Shown: one piece after another, positions 8,034 to 15,964 of the stretch | Position numbering within the stretch: the stretch's first letter is position 1 | Layout of the letters: the number at the start of each line of letters is the position of its first letter | Assembly (NCBI GenBank): GCA_034440115.1 | Contig: JAWXBM010000011.1 | Location: forward strand, 1-64,000 | Direction: 5' to 3' | Origin: JAWXBM01 sp034440115 | GTDB lineage: Bacteria; Pseudomonadota; Gammaproteobacteria; Xanthomonadales; SZUA-36 | DNA length: 64,000 nt | Notes under the pieces: generated by a model | Seen by the model: the letters and a program-made list of their open reading frames with translations, nothing else | Told to the model about the DNA's origin: nothing | Databases searched by the model: none | Made by a program: the position numbers and the translations under genes

Positions 8034-8591
8034 ATGAAAAGAACTCCCGCGCAAATTGCAGAAGAAATACTGGTGCTGGATGCCCAAACGGGCAACCGCC
8101 AGGCGCTGGGAGAATTGCTGCTCTTGTGTCAGCCAGTGATTCTGCGGCATATCGTGCGATTGACGGGTGCCAGTAGCAGCGCACAGGACATCTGGCAAGA
8201 AAGTGCGATTGCAGCGATGAAAGGTTTGCGAACTTTGCAGGATCCGGCTCTGTTTCGTCCCTGGTTATATCGTCTTACCACTTTCAAGTGCCGCGACTGG
8301 CAAAGAAAACACTTTCGCTCACAGGCAGTGGAAACCACCCTGGATGAAACTACGCTAGCCGTGCCAACTCACCAGGATGATGGCCTGCCTGAAGACGTGC
8401 GGCGAGTGATGGAGTCACTGGATGGAGAGCAACGCCAGATTCTGTTCTTGTTTTACCGGGAAGGCCTGAGTGTGCAGGAGATTGCCCTGGCACTGGCCCT
8501 CAACCCGGGTACCGTGAAAACCCGCTTATTCAGGACCCGAGAAAAATTCCGTTTATGCTGGAAAGGAGAAAATGATGAGCAAGATAGATGA
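8034..8591 (+). CDS. ECF-type RNA polymerase sigma factor
   Basis: The 185-residue product has sigma region 2 (about 20-90; SSAQDIWQESAIAAMKGL, then FRPWLYRLTTFKCRDWQR) and region 4 (about 120-172; LDGEQRQILFLFYREGLS, then GTVKTRLFRTRE). No separate zinc-binding anti-sigma follows; the next gene is a DUF6768 membrane protein that overlaps it by 20 bases, a frequent arrangement. The DUF6768 protein is therefore the likely membrane partner or regulator. I see no ribosome site before the ATG at 8034. The promoter recognised is unknown. Confidence 0.9.
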   Translation: MKRTPAQIAEEILVLDAQTGNRQALGELLLLCQPVILRHIVRLTGASSSAQDIWQESAIAAMKGLRTLQDPALFRPWLYRLTTFKCRDWQRKHFRSQAVETTLDETTLAVPTHQDDGLPEDVRRVMESLDGEQRQILFLFYREGLSVQEIALALALNPGTVKTRLFRTREKFRLCWKGENDEQDR

Positions 8592-8964
8592 ATTGATTGA
8601 TTCCGCGTTGGAGAAAGAAGACAGGGATTTGTTCGCTCAGCTCGATGGCGATATGAACCTGATCGACATGGCTGCCTCAGTATTCCAGGGCAAATTGCGC
8701 TGGCTGTCCATCATGATGTCGGTGTGGATACTGGTGCTGACGCTGCTGGGGATTTATTGTGCCTGGCAGTTTTTTGCCGCTGAGCTTACCCGGGAGCTGC
8801 TGATATGGGCGGTCGGCTTTGGCTTCTGCCTGATGGCCATCATGGTGCTGAAGTTATGGTTCTGGCTGGAAATACAGAAAAATGCCGTGTTGCGCGAGGT
8901 AAAAAGAGTGGAGCTTCAGGTGGCCAGGTTGCACCAGTTCATTGCCGCAAAGGTTACGGTGTGA
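8572..8964 (+). CDS. DUF6768 membrane protein, sigma-factor partner
   Basis: The 130-residue protein begins with a soluble acidic helix (IDELIDSALEKEDRDLFAQL), followed by two membrane helices (about residues 45-68 and 78-98), and ends in an amphipathic helix (LREVKRVELQVARLHQFI). This matches DUF6768, a family found beside ECF sigma factors. The start at 8572 follows a strong GGAGA site and overlaps the sigma gene, so the two are co-translated. By position it may bind or tether the sigma factor, but DUF6768 is not a characterised anti-sigma. Confidence 0.8.
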   Translation: MMSKIDELIDSALEKEDRDLFAQLDGDMNLIDMAASVFQGKLRWLSIMMSVWILVLTLLGIYCAWQFFAAELTRELLIWAVGFGFCLMAIMVLKLWFWLEIQKNAVLREVKRVELQVARLHQFIAAKVTV

Positions 8965-8986
8965 TCCCCCAAATGATTAATCGCGA

Positions 8987-9658
8987 TCAAGACCAGGCAA
9001 AACGCGGTTGATCAAAGTGCGCCACCCGGGTGGGCTGGCCAAGGATGGCCACCTCGCGGAACTGGTAGGCGATGGCAGCGGTGGGCGCGGCAATCCAATC
9101 GTTACCCAGCGGCATTTTCAGCACGGGGTGCTCGCGACCTTTTTTACGCTCCAGTATGGGCGCGTCACCACGCAGTAACTCGCTAATCGGAATACGATGA
9201 ATGGATTCGACTTCTGCCGGGCTGGCAATGAGATCTGTCACACAACCACCCCATACCACCACCGGGGTTATGACAAATCCTGAGCGAGTCGCGTAATCAT
9301 CCAGCCTGCCCAGAATCCGACTTGAATCCAGCCGCAAGCCTACTTCTTCTTCCAGTTCCCGCAGTGCAGCAAGTTCGGGCGTTTCTCCGGGATCAATACG
9401 CCCACCCGGAAAGGCTCTTTGGCCGCCATGGTTTTTAAGTTTCGCTGCGCGGATGGTCAGGATCAGTGCAGCCTGGTTGGCATCAGCGGGGTTGAACGGG
9501 ATGTCGCCGATATTGGCACTGACACGACAGTCGACGATGGTCAAGGCAACTGCAGCATGTTTTTTGTCTGCAGTATTGATGCTGCATAGGTCCAGTTCTT
9601 GCAGATTGATGCGAATGCTATTCCGCAACCGATCGTCTGTCAAAAGTTCAAGGCTCAT
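8987..9658 (-). CDS. Nudix hydrolase, CoA pyrophosphatase-like (NudL type)
   Basis: From ATG 9658 the product has 223 residues with a perfect Nudix box (GGRIDPGETPELAALRELEEEVGL region: G-x5-E-x7-REL-EE-xG). The preceding AALILTIRAAKLKNHGGQRAFPGG is the signature seen in coenzyme A diphosphatases (YeaB/NUDT7 group, LLT.RS..L..H.GQ..FPGG). A longer reading from 9733 adds 25 residues unlike the family, so the inner ATG is preferred. Expected reaction: hydrolysis of CoA or related diphosphates in the cytosol. It converges with the DUF6768 gene with a 22-base gap. Confidence 0.85.
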   Translation of the reverse strand: MSLELLTDDRLRNSIRINLQELDLCSINTADKKHAAVALTIVDCRVSANIGDIPFNPADANQAALILTIRAAKLKNHGGQRAFPGGRIDPGETPELAALRELEEEVGLRLDSSRILGRLDDYATRSGFVITPVVVWGGCVTDLIASPAEVESIHRIPISELLRGDAPILERKKGREHPVLKMPLGNDWIAAPTAAIAYQFREVAILGQPTRVAHFDQPRFAWS

Positions 9659-9814
9659 AGACAAAACAACGTTGGGTTGATTGCGATAGTCTGCAGTAGC
9701 ATGAACAATATTGCAGTCTGACAACCCAAGCAAAGGCTATCCGGATTTCGATGCGAAGAAAGCCGACGCCCCGCATGGCCAGCGCGACTCACCACATTGA
9801 GGCCGCTTAAAAAA

Positions 9815-10033
9815 TCAGCGGGTTTTGCAAGCCGCCTCAAAGCCAAACAGTTTGTGCAAGACCCAGGCGGCGGGGCACACACCGGTAAAAGCCTGCTGAA
9901 ACAGGTTGACACCCACAAAAACAGTCAGCCAGACAAATCCTGGGTGGACGAAGTAGGTTAACAAAACTGATAACAGAACCATGAAGCCAGCAAAAGCATC
10001 AACGGCGTGCTCAAGCGACATTTGCCTTTTCAT
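9815..10033 (-). CDS. YgaP-like transmembrane protein (DUF2892)
   Basis: The 72-residue product from ATG 10033 (GAGGA site upstream) has two closely spaced hydrophobic helices and the GxCPAAWVLHKLFG motif of the DUF2892/YgaP transmembrane domain. In E. coli YgaP this domain is fused to a rhodanese; here no rhodanese domain is attached. Start 10090, further upstream, has no ribosome site. Confidence 0.8.
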   Translation of the reverse strand: MKRQMSLEHAVDAFAGFMVLLSVLLTYFVHPGFVWLTVFVGVNLFQQAFTGVCPAAWVLHKLFGFEAACKTR

Positions 10034-10146
10034 CTTTGGATCCTCAGTAATAAATTGTTGGTGAATCATTTCACCGCAGAGTCTAGACAAGTCTGAGAAT
10101 TCAGGCGCTGTCCCAAATCAACTATTCTTGCGATTCTGGAAACACT

Positions 10147-10190
10147 GGGGTCAGAGTCCTGCTTCTTCGATGAAACAGGACTCTGACCCC
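10147..10190. repeat. REP-like palindrome (GGGGTCAGAGTC type)
   Basis: Perfect 15-base inverted arms GGGGTCAGAGTCCTG and CAGGACTCTGACCCC surround a 14-base spacer. Palindromes of this GGGGTCAGAGTC class are widespread in Proteobacteria and are associated with REP-associated tyrosine (Y1) transposases; no such transposase is in the window. It lies 11 bases after the stop of the DUF305/LVIVD gene and may also act as a transcription end or mRNA stabiliser. Confidence 0.8.
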
Positions 10191-10201
10191 AACCAAATTA
10201 A

Positions 10202-12610
10202 TTATTCAGCGATCGCGCGCAAGGTTTCGCCTAGTTTCTTCAGGCGGTATGCAGTCGTTGCGTCAGCGGATTCAGCTGGCAGGTCATGTGCCAGGGCCTT
10301 GAGTTGAATGGCCAGTTCAGCATTGCTGCCTTCCTTTTGCACTTGCTTCAGAGTTGCAGACAACTTGCTTGCCAGCATTTCGGGTAAGGCCTGATTGCGC
10401 TGCAGTTGATCCATATAAGCCAACGCTACAACAGGAACCGCCGGCCAATGTACCCGGAATTGCTGCTGCGGATTGAACAGAGCGGCCTGGTCGGCCGCCT
10501 CCGCTGCAGCTACTTCGTTCTCAGTCAGGAATTCACTGGGTAGTAATTTGAATACATCCAGGCCACGATAGATTTCCGTGCCGTAGATCCTGCCTTTGTA
10601 CCAATAGGCTGACCAGTAGCCCCCGAGGGACAGGAGCTCAGCATCAATTGGACCCCGGTCGAAGTAGGCGATTTCAAAAGGCTTGGCAGAGTCGGTGAAG
10701 TCGATGATGGAAATGCCACCCTGGTACCAAGCTTGGACAAAAATATCGCGGCCCGGTACGGGAATGATGGAGCCGTTGTGCGCCACGCAATTTTCCTGCT
10801 CCACCTGAGGAGCGGGCATTTTGTAATGGCTACGGAATTCCAGCTTGCCGTCGACAATATCGTAAATTGCGTCAGCGCCCCAGGTGATCGGATCATACGC
10901 GCGGCAGCGTGGACGGCTGCCACCACCCCATTCATCGGTGAACAACACTTTTGTGCCGTCGTTGTTGAAAGTGGCTGAATGCCAATAAGAGAAGCCCTTA
11001 TCAACTACGGCATCCATGCGCTGGGGATTCAGCGGATCGGATATATCAAACAGGATGCCGTTGCCGGAACAGGCACCTGCGGCGATTTTGAGCTCCGGGA
11101 ATACGGTGATGTCGTGGCATTGATCGGTCACTTCAGTTTCCTGGGTATCATCGCCATGGTCGCCGCCGCGCCACAAACCCGCCAGGGTTCCCTGTTCGGG
11201 ATCAGCAAAAACCGATGGGCTGGAAACGATACGGGCTTTTGCAGGCGCAGCCACCGGGATTTCGATGACATCGATGCGAAACAAAGCAGTGCGGGTGTCG
11301 CCAGGACTTTCGTCAAAACAGCTCTCCATCTCTTGCTGGTCGCGAATGACCGAAGTACCGGAAACATAAACAATGATCTTGCCATCATCGCCTGGCCCTG
11401 AAACCACCGAGTGCGTGTGTGAGCCGCGACAGGTCTGCACCGCGCCCACCTGCTTTGGCCGCCTCAGATCGGAAATGTCAAAAATGCGAATGCCACGGAA
11501 ACGTTCTTCACTGACGTCCTCCGTGATGCCTTGCAGGCCACAATCCAAACGTCCGCTGGTTTGTTCCACCGACATGATCAGCAGATCGCCGACGATGGAT
11601 ACATCACCTTGCCCGCCTGGGCAAACCACCGAGCTGAGCAAAGCGGGAATTCCTTCGTTTTCCAGTCCATAAATGTTGTAACCGTGGTAACTGCCCGCTA
11701 CCAGCACATCGCCGGAAAATGCCATGTCGGTATTGGCGAAGCTGAGCATTGAGCTACGTTCATTTTCTTCCCCTTCCTCCTCTTCGTCGCCGTCCTTAGT
11801 GTCTTTTTCCGCGACTTTCTTTTCCGGCGGCAGTTCAGCTGGATTATCAGGATCAACGAAACCGGCGGGCCTGGGTAAGGCAACCAGCAGTTCAAGGTTC
11901 GAAATCGCAATGCCTGCATCATGCATGCCCGCTGCCAGTCCCGCGCGCGGGTCGGTAGACAGGCCCACCAGCAAGACATTCATCTTTTCGATTTCCGCAT
12001 TCTGGTCATTGGTGATGTCATTGGTGAATTCAAATAGCACTGGATCAAACGCAGAACCGGGTTGTTCGTGCAGGTTTTCCACCATTTTTACCGCGCCCTC
12101 ATGGTGCTTGATCATCAGTTCCAGGTACATGCGGTCAAAATCGGTGCCTTCAGAAGCTGCCAGTTCCTTCATCTGTTCCGGAGTTGCCATACCAGACATC
12201 TGCTTGTAATCATGCTGCATACCAGCATGCGCGGCGGGGTCGGGAACTTGCTGGCCACGATCACTTAACCATTGCTGCATAAAACCAATTTCATCCTGCT
12301 GTGAAACCTCGATGCGTCGTGCAGCTTCCAGTACCCCTGTCGAATTGGTTCGGTCCGGTGCCAGTTCGGACATCTCCAGTGCCTGGTGATGATGCGGAAT
12401 CATGTCTTGCATAAACAGCACATCGTCCGCAGAGTAGCTGGTGACGGCGATCTGGATGGCTTCTTCTGCGGTGAGTTCCCGCACCGGCTGGCCGGGTGCG
12501 CCTGGTTGAATGATTGGACTGGTAGAAGTATCGGCTATGGCCGGTGGAGAAATTATCAGTGCTAAAAACAGGACTGGAGAGAACAATTGGCGGAAAGGTA
12601 AGTTTGGCAC
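10202..12610 (-). CDS. Secreted DUF305 + LVIVD beta-propeller protein
   Basis: From GTG 12610 (GGAGGA site upstream) the product is 802 residues. A signal peptide (LFSPVLFLALIISPPAIA) is followed by a DUF305 domain with two His-rich helices (FMQDMIPHHHQALEMSE and YLELMIKHHEGAVKMV). DUF305 proteins bind or sense metals in the envelope. An acidic low-complexity linker (EEEEGEENE) leads to a long LVIVD-repeat beta-propeller (IRIFDISDLRRPKQVG, ILFDISDPLNPQRM, ISIIDFTDSAKPFEI) and a helical tail. The propeller part is annotated in relatives only as surface repeat protein. Function unknown. It is divergent from the alpha/beta-hydrolase; starts further upstream lack the signal/ribosome-site arrangement. 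Confidence 0.8.
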   Translation of the reverse strand: MPNLPFRQLFSPVLFLALIISPPAIADTSTSPIIQPGAPGQPVRELTAEEAIQIAVTSYSADDVLFMQDMIPHHHQALEMSELAPDRTNSTGVLEAARRIEVSQQDEIGFMQQWLSDRGQQVPDPAAHAGMQHDYKQMSGMATPEQMKELAASEGTDFDRMYLELMIKHHEGAVKMVENLHEQPGSAFDPVLFEFTNDITNDQNAEIEKMNVLLVGLSTDPRAGLAAGMHDAGIAISNLELLVALPRPAGFVDPDNPAELPPEKKVAEKDTKDGDEEEEGEENERSSMLSFANTDMAFSGDVLVAGSYHGYNIYGLENEGIPALLSSVVCPGGQGDVSIVGDLLIMSVEQTSGRLDCGLQGITEDVSEERFRGIRIFDISDLRRPKQVGAVQTCRGSHTHSVVSGPGDDGKIIVYVSGTSVIRDQQEMESCFDESPGDTRTALFRIDVIEIPVAAPAKARIVSSPSVFADPEQGTLAGLWRGGDHGDDTQETEVTDQCHDITVFPELKIAAGACSGNGILFDISDPLNPQRMDAVVDKGFSYWHSATFNNDGTKVLFTDEWGGGSRPRCRAYDPITWGADAIYDIVDGKLEFRSHYKMPAPQVEQENCVAHNGSIIPVPGRDIFVQAWYQGGISIIDFTDSAKPFEIAYFDRGPIDAELLSLGGYWSAYWYKGRIYGTEIYRGLDVFKLLPSEFLTENEVAAAEAADQAALFNPQQQFRVHWPAVPVVALAYMDQLQRNQALPEMLASKLSATLKQVQKEGSNAELAIQLKALAHDLPAESADATTAYRLKKLGETLRAIAE

Positions 12611-12888
12611 GTTTGAGAATCCTCCAACGGTTATGTTTGTATTTTGCGGTTGTGCCCATAATGTTTGCGGCATCAATTGGAGAGTATATTAGAACAGCAC
12701 GTCTTATAAAGGTCGAATCGCAGGATGGCAGTCCTTTGCAAAGAACGTGCCGTGCTTCGGTCATTCCATTGCTGCGTGAAAATTTTTAATTGAACAGCGA
12801 CGAGTCAGCTGGCGCTACGGTCAGTTATCATGTTGCTTTTGCCACCAAGAGGAGACCGCAGGGGTTTTGCAATGAGGCAGATAAAGCA

Positions 12889-13818
12889 ATGAAGATCAGT
12901 TGGCAAGTTCGTTTATTCAATTGGTATTTGCGCCGCAAGGTGCGCAAGCCGCCTGGCCGCAAACAAGTGCAGGACTACAGGCGGTTTGTCACGCGTACTG
13001 ATCAGCGCTTCTTGCGTATACCCAAGGAAGTGGAGTGGCGTGAGACAGCTTTGGGTGCCATACCGGCGCGCTATGTCAAACCCCGCAATGGAAACTTGAA
13101 AGGCACCATTTTGCTTTTGCACGGTGGTGCCTGGTGCCTGGAAACTCCTAACGCGCATACTTCCCTGGCTGGTCGGCTGGCATTGGAGTTGGGTATGGAT
13201 GGCTGGATACCTTCCTATCGACTGGCGCCGGAGCACCCCTTTCCAGCCGGTCTCGACGACTGTTTGGCAGCCTGGAACGCCCTGCTGGAAACCGGGGTAG
13301 ATCCGGCTGATGTGGTGTTGGCGGGCGATTCCGCCGGTGGTGCGCTCAGTCTGGGTCTGCTGGGCAAGTTGCGTGATGCCGGACGGGAATTGCCGAGCTG
13401 CGCACTGCTGATTTCACCCGCAACCGATTTGGTCAGCATGGGCCGGTCGATCATAGACAACGAAAAGTCCGACAGCATGTTTCGCCTGGCGACCGTCATG
13501 TTGTTTCGTCACTGGTATCTGGGCGAGACCAACCCTACCAACCCACAAGCCAGTCCTTTTTGGGGCGACTTCAGGGGTTTTCCTCCATTGTTTTTCCAGG
13601 TCAGTGGTGCTGAAGTGCTGTTGGATAATAGCGTGTTCGCAGAAGCAAAAGCACGCAGCCAGGGGGTAAACACAACACTCAGCATCTGGCCTGACATGCC
13701 TCATGATTTCACCCTGTTTGACTTCTTGCCGGAATCGCGTAAGGCATTGATTGAGCTGGCAGATTTTGTGAAAGCTCGCCGAGAAGCTGTGAATCCTTTA
13801 AGACACACCTGCGCGTGA
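12889..13818 (+). CDS. Alpha/beta-hydrolase of the hormone-sensitive lipase family
   Basis: The 309-residue protein has the oxyanion motif LLHGGAW, the nucleophile elbow GDSAGGA, and the acid/histidine pair near the end (SGAEVLLDNS and MPHDFTLF). This is the HSL/bacterial esterase type IV family, which cleaves short acyl esters. ATG 12889 gives the normal N-terminus; the in-frame TTG at 12790 would add 33 residues without family support. Its stop overlaps the start of the sortase gene by four bases (GTGA), so the sortase is co-translated; a functional link between the two is possible but not proven. Confidence 0.85.
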   Translation: MKISWQVRLFNWYLRRKVRKPPGRKQVQDYRRFVTRTDQRFLRIPKEVEWRETALGAIPARYVKPRNGNLKGTILLLHGGAWCLETPNAHTSLAGRLALELGMDGWIPSYRLAPEHPFPAGLDDCLAAWNALLETGVDPADVVLAGDSAGGALSLGLLGKLRDAGRELPSCALLISPATDLVSMGRSIIDNEKSDSMFRLATVMLFRHWYLGETNPTNPQASPFWGDFRGFPPLFFQVSGAEVLLDNSVFAEAKARSQGVNTTLSIWPDMPHDFTLFDFLPESRKALIELADFVKARREAVNPLRHTCA

Positions 13819-14609
13819 ATTTAATGATGATGGATCGAACACCTGAACAGCAAGCGACTTCACGGGCCAATACTGGAACAAAACGCCGGTCCAGCTTGTT
13901 ATGGTTTGAACGAATCACTCTGTTTTCAGGCTTGTTTTTCCTTCTGACTTTCGCTGGCTTCAAGTACCAGCAGAACGAATCCGGTGACGCCGGAGCGGCG
14001 GCTTTTTACCAGCAGTTACATGCCTCTACTTTGCCTGAGACTAACGCTGGGCAGGTTAACAACGTTGCGCCGGAAATTACAGATTCCGGTTTGCCACAAG
14101 CCGTACCCTCGAACAAATATACCCTGCAAAGCCAAGCGCCTGTATTTGAACTCTGGTCGGAAAAACGTATCGCTGAATACCAGCAAAGCCTGCTGCAGGA
14201 AACCGATCCGCCATTGGGCATATTGCGCATCAAGCGGCTCAATATCGAAGTGCCAGTTTACAATGGCACCGACGATTTCATACTTAACCGGGGAGTGGGC
14301 CGAATCAAAGGTACTGCTCGCATCGATGGTGATGGCAATCTGGGTATTGCCGGCCATCGCGATGGTTTTTTCCGTGGCTTGAAAGACATTCAAGCCGGCG
14401 ATGTGCTGGAGTTAGAAACAATCCATGGAGCAACGCAGTATCGGGTAGGCTCCACGGTTATCGTCGAGCCAACGGATGTCTCTGTTTTGGCCCCTACGCT
14501 CGAGCGGACACTGACTCTGGTTACCTGTTACCCGTTTTACTTTGTTGGTCACGCGCCCAAGCGATTTATCGTGCAGGCAACGGCTGAACCCCATATGGCA
14601 ATGAACTGA
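13815..14609 (+). CDS. Class D sortase
   Basis: The 264-residue protein has a short cytoplasmic N-terminus, one membrane anchor (about residues 29-48) and a sortase domain with His181 (IAGHRDGFF), Cys238 in TLVTCYPF, and Arg250 (APKRFIV), the complete transpeptidase triad. Sortases cut LPxT-type signals and join the protein to an amine nucleophile. In Gram-negative bacteria single class D-type sortases paired with one substrate are known, but the acceptor is not. The next gene encodes a protein with an LPSTA signal, its obvious substrate. GTG 13815 overlaps the hydrolase stop; ATG 13824 is an alternative start. Confidence 0.9.
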   Translation: MNLMMMDRTPEQQATSRANTGTKRRSSLLWFERITLFSGLFFLLTFAGFKYQQNESGDAGAAAFYQQLHASTLPETNAGQVNNVAPEITDSGLPQAVPSNKYTLQSQAPVFELWSEKRIAEYQQSLLQETDPPLGILRIKRLNIEVPVYNGTDDFILNRGVGRIKGTARIDGDGNLGIAGHRDGFFRGLKDIQAGDVLELETIHGATQYRVGSTVIVEPTDVSVLAPTLERTLTLVTCYPFYFVGHAPKRFIVQATAEPHMAMN

Positions 14610-14620
14610 GTGAGGAAATT

Positions 14621-15208
14621 ATGAAAACATCAATTCGTGTATCAATGCTGTTGCTGGCTGCTACCGCAGGATTTTCAGTTAATGCCTCGGCTCAAATGCC
14701 GACCTGTGCTGACGTTATATGGAGCCAGACTTTGCTGGAAACGACTCCCACAATTGCCGATCATTGCCTGGAAGTGGTTCAGCGCGGTGAGGAGTGGTAT
14801 GCCAAGGTGCAGGCCAAGATCATACGTCATGGTGCTAGCTCCACGGTCGTTCGCTACCGTGAGCCGGACGGAAGCTGGAGCGCAGCGGAACGAGCCTATC
14901 CTCCACGTGGCTTCACAGCGGAAATTGGCGATCAGGAAGTACCCATTTCACAAACTGCTGAAGGTCAGGAGCTGAGTGTTTATGCAAGTAGCTCCGGTGG
15001 AGAGAACTTCACCATTCCTATGCTGGCGGCTGTAACGCCAGAGCAAGCGGCTGAAGATAACGTGGTAGTCATTGAAGAGGTGTACGAAGAAGAGACTGCT
15101 CCAACTGCACTGCCATCAACCGCTGGTCAAGTGGGTTGGTTGGCAATCCTCGGCACCATGCTGGTGTTGCTGGCAGGTGTTGCACATGTGCTGAGAAGCC
15201 GCGCCTGA
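14621..15208 (+). CDS. Sortase substrate with LPSTA sorting signal
   Basis: The 195-residue protein has a cleavable signal peptide (MKTSIRVSMLLLAATAGFSV, ending near NASA), a small mature domain with two cysteines (CADVIWSQ and DHCLEV), an acidic spacer, and a C-terminal sorting region: LPSTA at residues 164-168, a hydrophobic helix of about 20 residues, and a basic tail RSRA. This is exactly the tripartite signal used by sortases. An AGGAAATT ribosome site precedes the ATG. It lies 11 bases after the sortase stop and ends in a strong terminator, so the unit is complete. The mature domain matches no family I recognise. Confidence 0.85.
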   Translation: MKTSIRVSMLLLAATAGFSVNASAQMPTCADVIWSQTLLETTPTIADHCLEVVQRGEEWYAKVQAKIIRHGASSTVVRYREPDGSWSAAERAYPPRGFTAEIGDQEVPISQTAEGQELSVYASSSGGENFTIPMLAAVTPEQAAEDNVVVIEEVYEEETAPTALPSTAGQVGWLAILGTMLVLLAGVAHVLRSRA

Positions 15209-15262
15209 TTCAGTATCTGCGCAGCCCGTCTCCGGCGAGATTGTCCGAGAGTCGTTAGTTTG

Positions 15263-15292
15263 GAAGAGCGGCAGTGGCGCTCTTCTTTTTTT
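15263..15292 (+). terminator. Rho-independent terminator of the sortase operon
   Basis: GAAGAGCG and CGCTCTTC form an eight-base stem around a seven-base loop and are followed directly by seven T. It ends the hydrolase-sortase-substrate unit. Confidence 0.9.
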
Positions 15293-15324
15293 GGTGCGCC
15301 CTGAATCGGCCGTGCTTTAGGCGG

Positions 15325-15753
15325 CTAAATGCCTAGTTTCATTTGCAACTCTTTGCCGGAATGCAATAGATCCTGCAGTGTATAAGCCCTCAGGCTTTGC
15401 AGGTAAGCGTGCAACGCTTGCTGCAGCAACCCGCGTAAACGACAAACTGAGGTGATTGCACATTGGCCAGTGGGGCGGAAGCATTCAACCATGTCCAGAT
15501 CTTCTTCCATAGCGCAAATCACCTCCGCCAGATTAATATCGCTGGCCGGACGAGCCAGGCTAATGCCCCCGCCCGGGCCGCGTTGGGCTTCGATATAGCC
15601 CAGTCGGCTGAGGTTGCTGACTACTTTCATCAGGTGATTGCGCGATATGTCGTAGGCATCGGAAATTTCCCGAATCGTCACCCGCCCATCATTCTGCAAG
15701 CCCAGATAGATGAGTACCCGTATTGAATAGTCAGTAAATCGTGTCAGTTTCAT
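15325..15753 (-). CDS. nsrR: Nitric-oxide-sensing repressor NsrR (Rrf2 family)
   Basis: The 142-residue protein opens MKLTRFTDYSIRVLIYL, the Rrf2 winged-helix signature, and carries three cysteines in ECFRPTGQCAITSVCRL in NsrR-like spacing. NsrR binds an iron-sulfur cluster that is destroyed by nitric oxide, releasing repression of NO-detoxifying genes. Length matches E. coli NsrR (141). It is transcribed away from the TonB receptor gene; an excellent NsrR operator lies in the shared intergenic region (15899-15921), supporting the identity. Confidence 0.9.
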   Translation of the reverse strand: MKLTRFTDYSIRVLIYLGLQNDGRVTIREISDAYDISRNHLMKVVSNLSRLGYIEAQRGPGGGISLARPASDINLAEVICAMEEDLDMVECFRPTGQCAITSVCRLRGLLQQALHAYLQSLRAYTLQDLLHSGKELQMKLGI

Positions 15754-15826
15754 GGGCTTGGGTATTTCCGCGGATAATCAGACCAGAGTTGGGGTTTCAG
15801 AGTAACCATCTCCGGTTGCTCTGAAG

Positions 15827-15840
15827 CTGATCCAGGTCAA
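15827..15840. promoter_or_regulatory. Candidate FNR/Dnr-family box 1
   Basis: CTGATCCAGGTCAA matches TTGAT-N4-ATCAA at 8 of 10 positions. It shares TGATCCA-GTCA with the second box 57 bases downstream. Its role is unclear; it might serve nsrR or upstream binding at the receptor promoter. Confidence 0.4.
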
Positions 15841-15883
15841 ACCGGTATGGCATACAGTTTAGTTTGAAGCTTTGAATGCTTGG

Positions 15884-15897
15884 TTGATCCATGTCAT
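15884..15897 (+). promoter_or_regulatory. Candidate FNR/Dnr-family activator box at about -41.5
   Basis: TTGATCCATGTCAT matches TTGAT-N4-ATCAA at 8 of 10 positions. With TATTCT at 15920-15925 as -10 and a start near 15932, its centre is about 41.5 bases upstream, the position used by FNR/Dnr-type activators in class II promoters. Confidence 0.5.
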
Positions 15898-15898
15898 A

Positions 15899-15921
15899 AA
15901 AGATGCACTGAATTGCATCTA
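15899..15921 (+). promoter_or_regulatory. NsrR operator
   Basis: Perfect seven-base inverted arms AGATGCA (15901-15907) and TGCATCT (15914-15920) with a six-base centre reproduce the length and arms of the gammaproteobacterial NsrR motif (AAGATGC...GCATCTT). It lies between the activator box and the -10 of the receptor gene, where binding would block RNA polymerase, and nsrR itself is the divergent neighbour. Confidence 0.8.
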
Positions 15922-15964
15922 TTCTGCGCCGGCACTATTTGTCAGGCTGAATAAACCCAAAATT

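Noticed and set aside
15872..15964. Longer start for the TonB receptor
   Set aside because: It would translate through the NsrR operator and the -10; the signal peptide follows ATG 15965.
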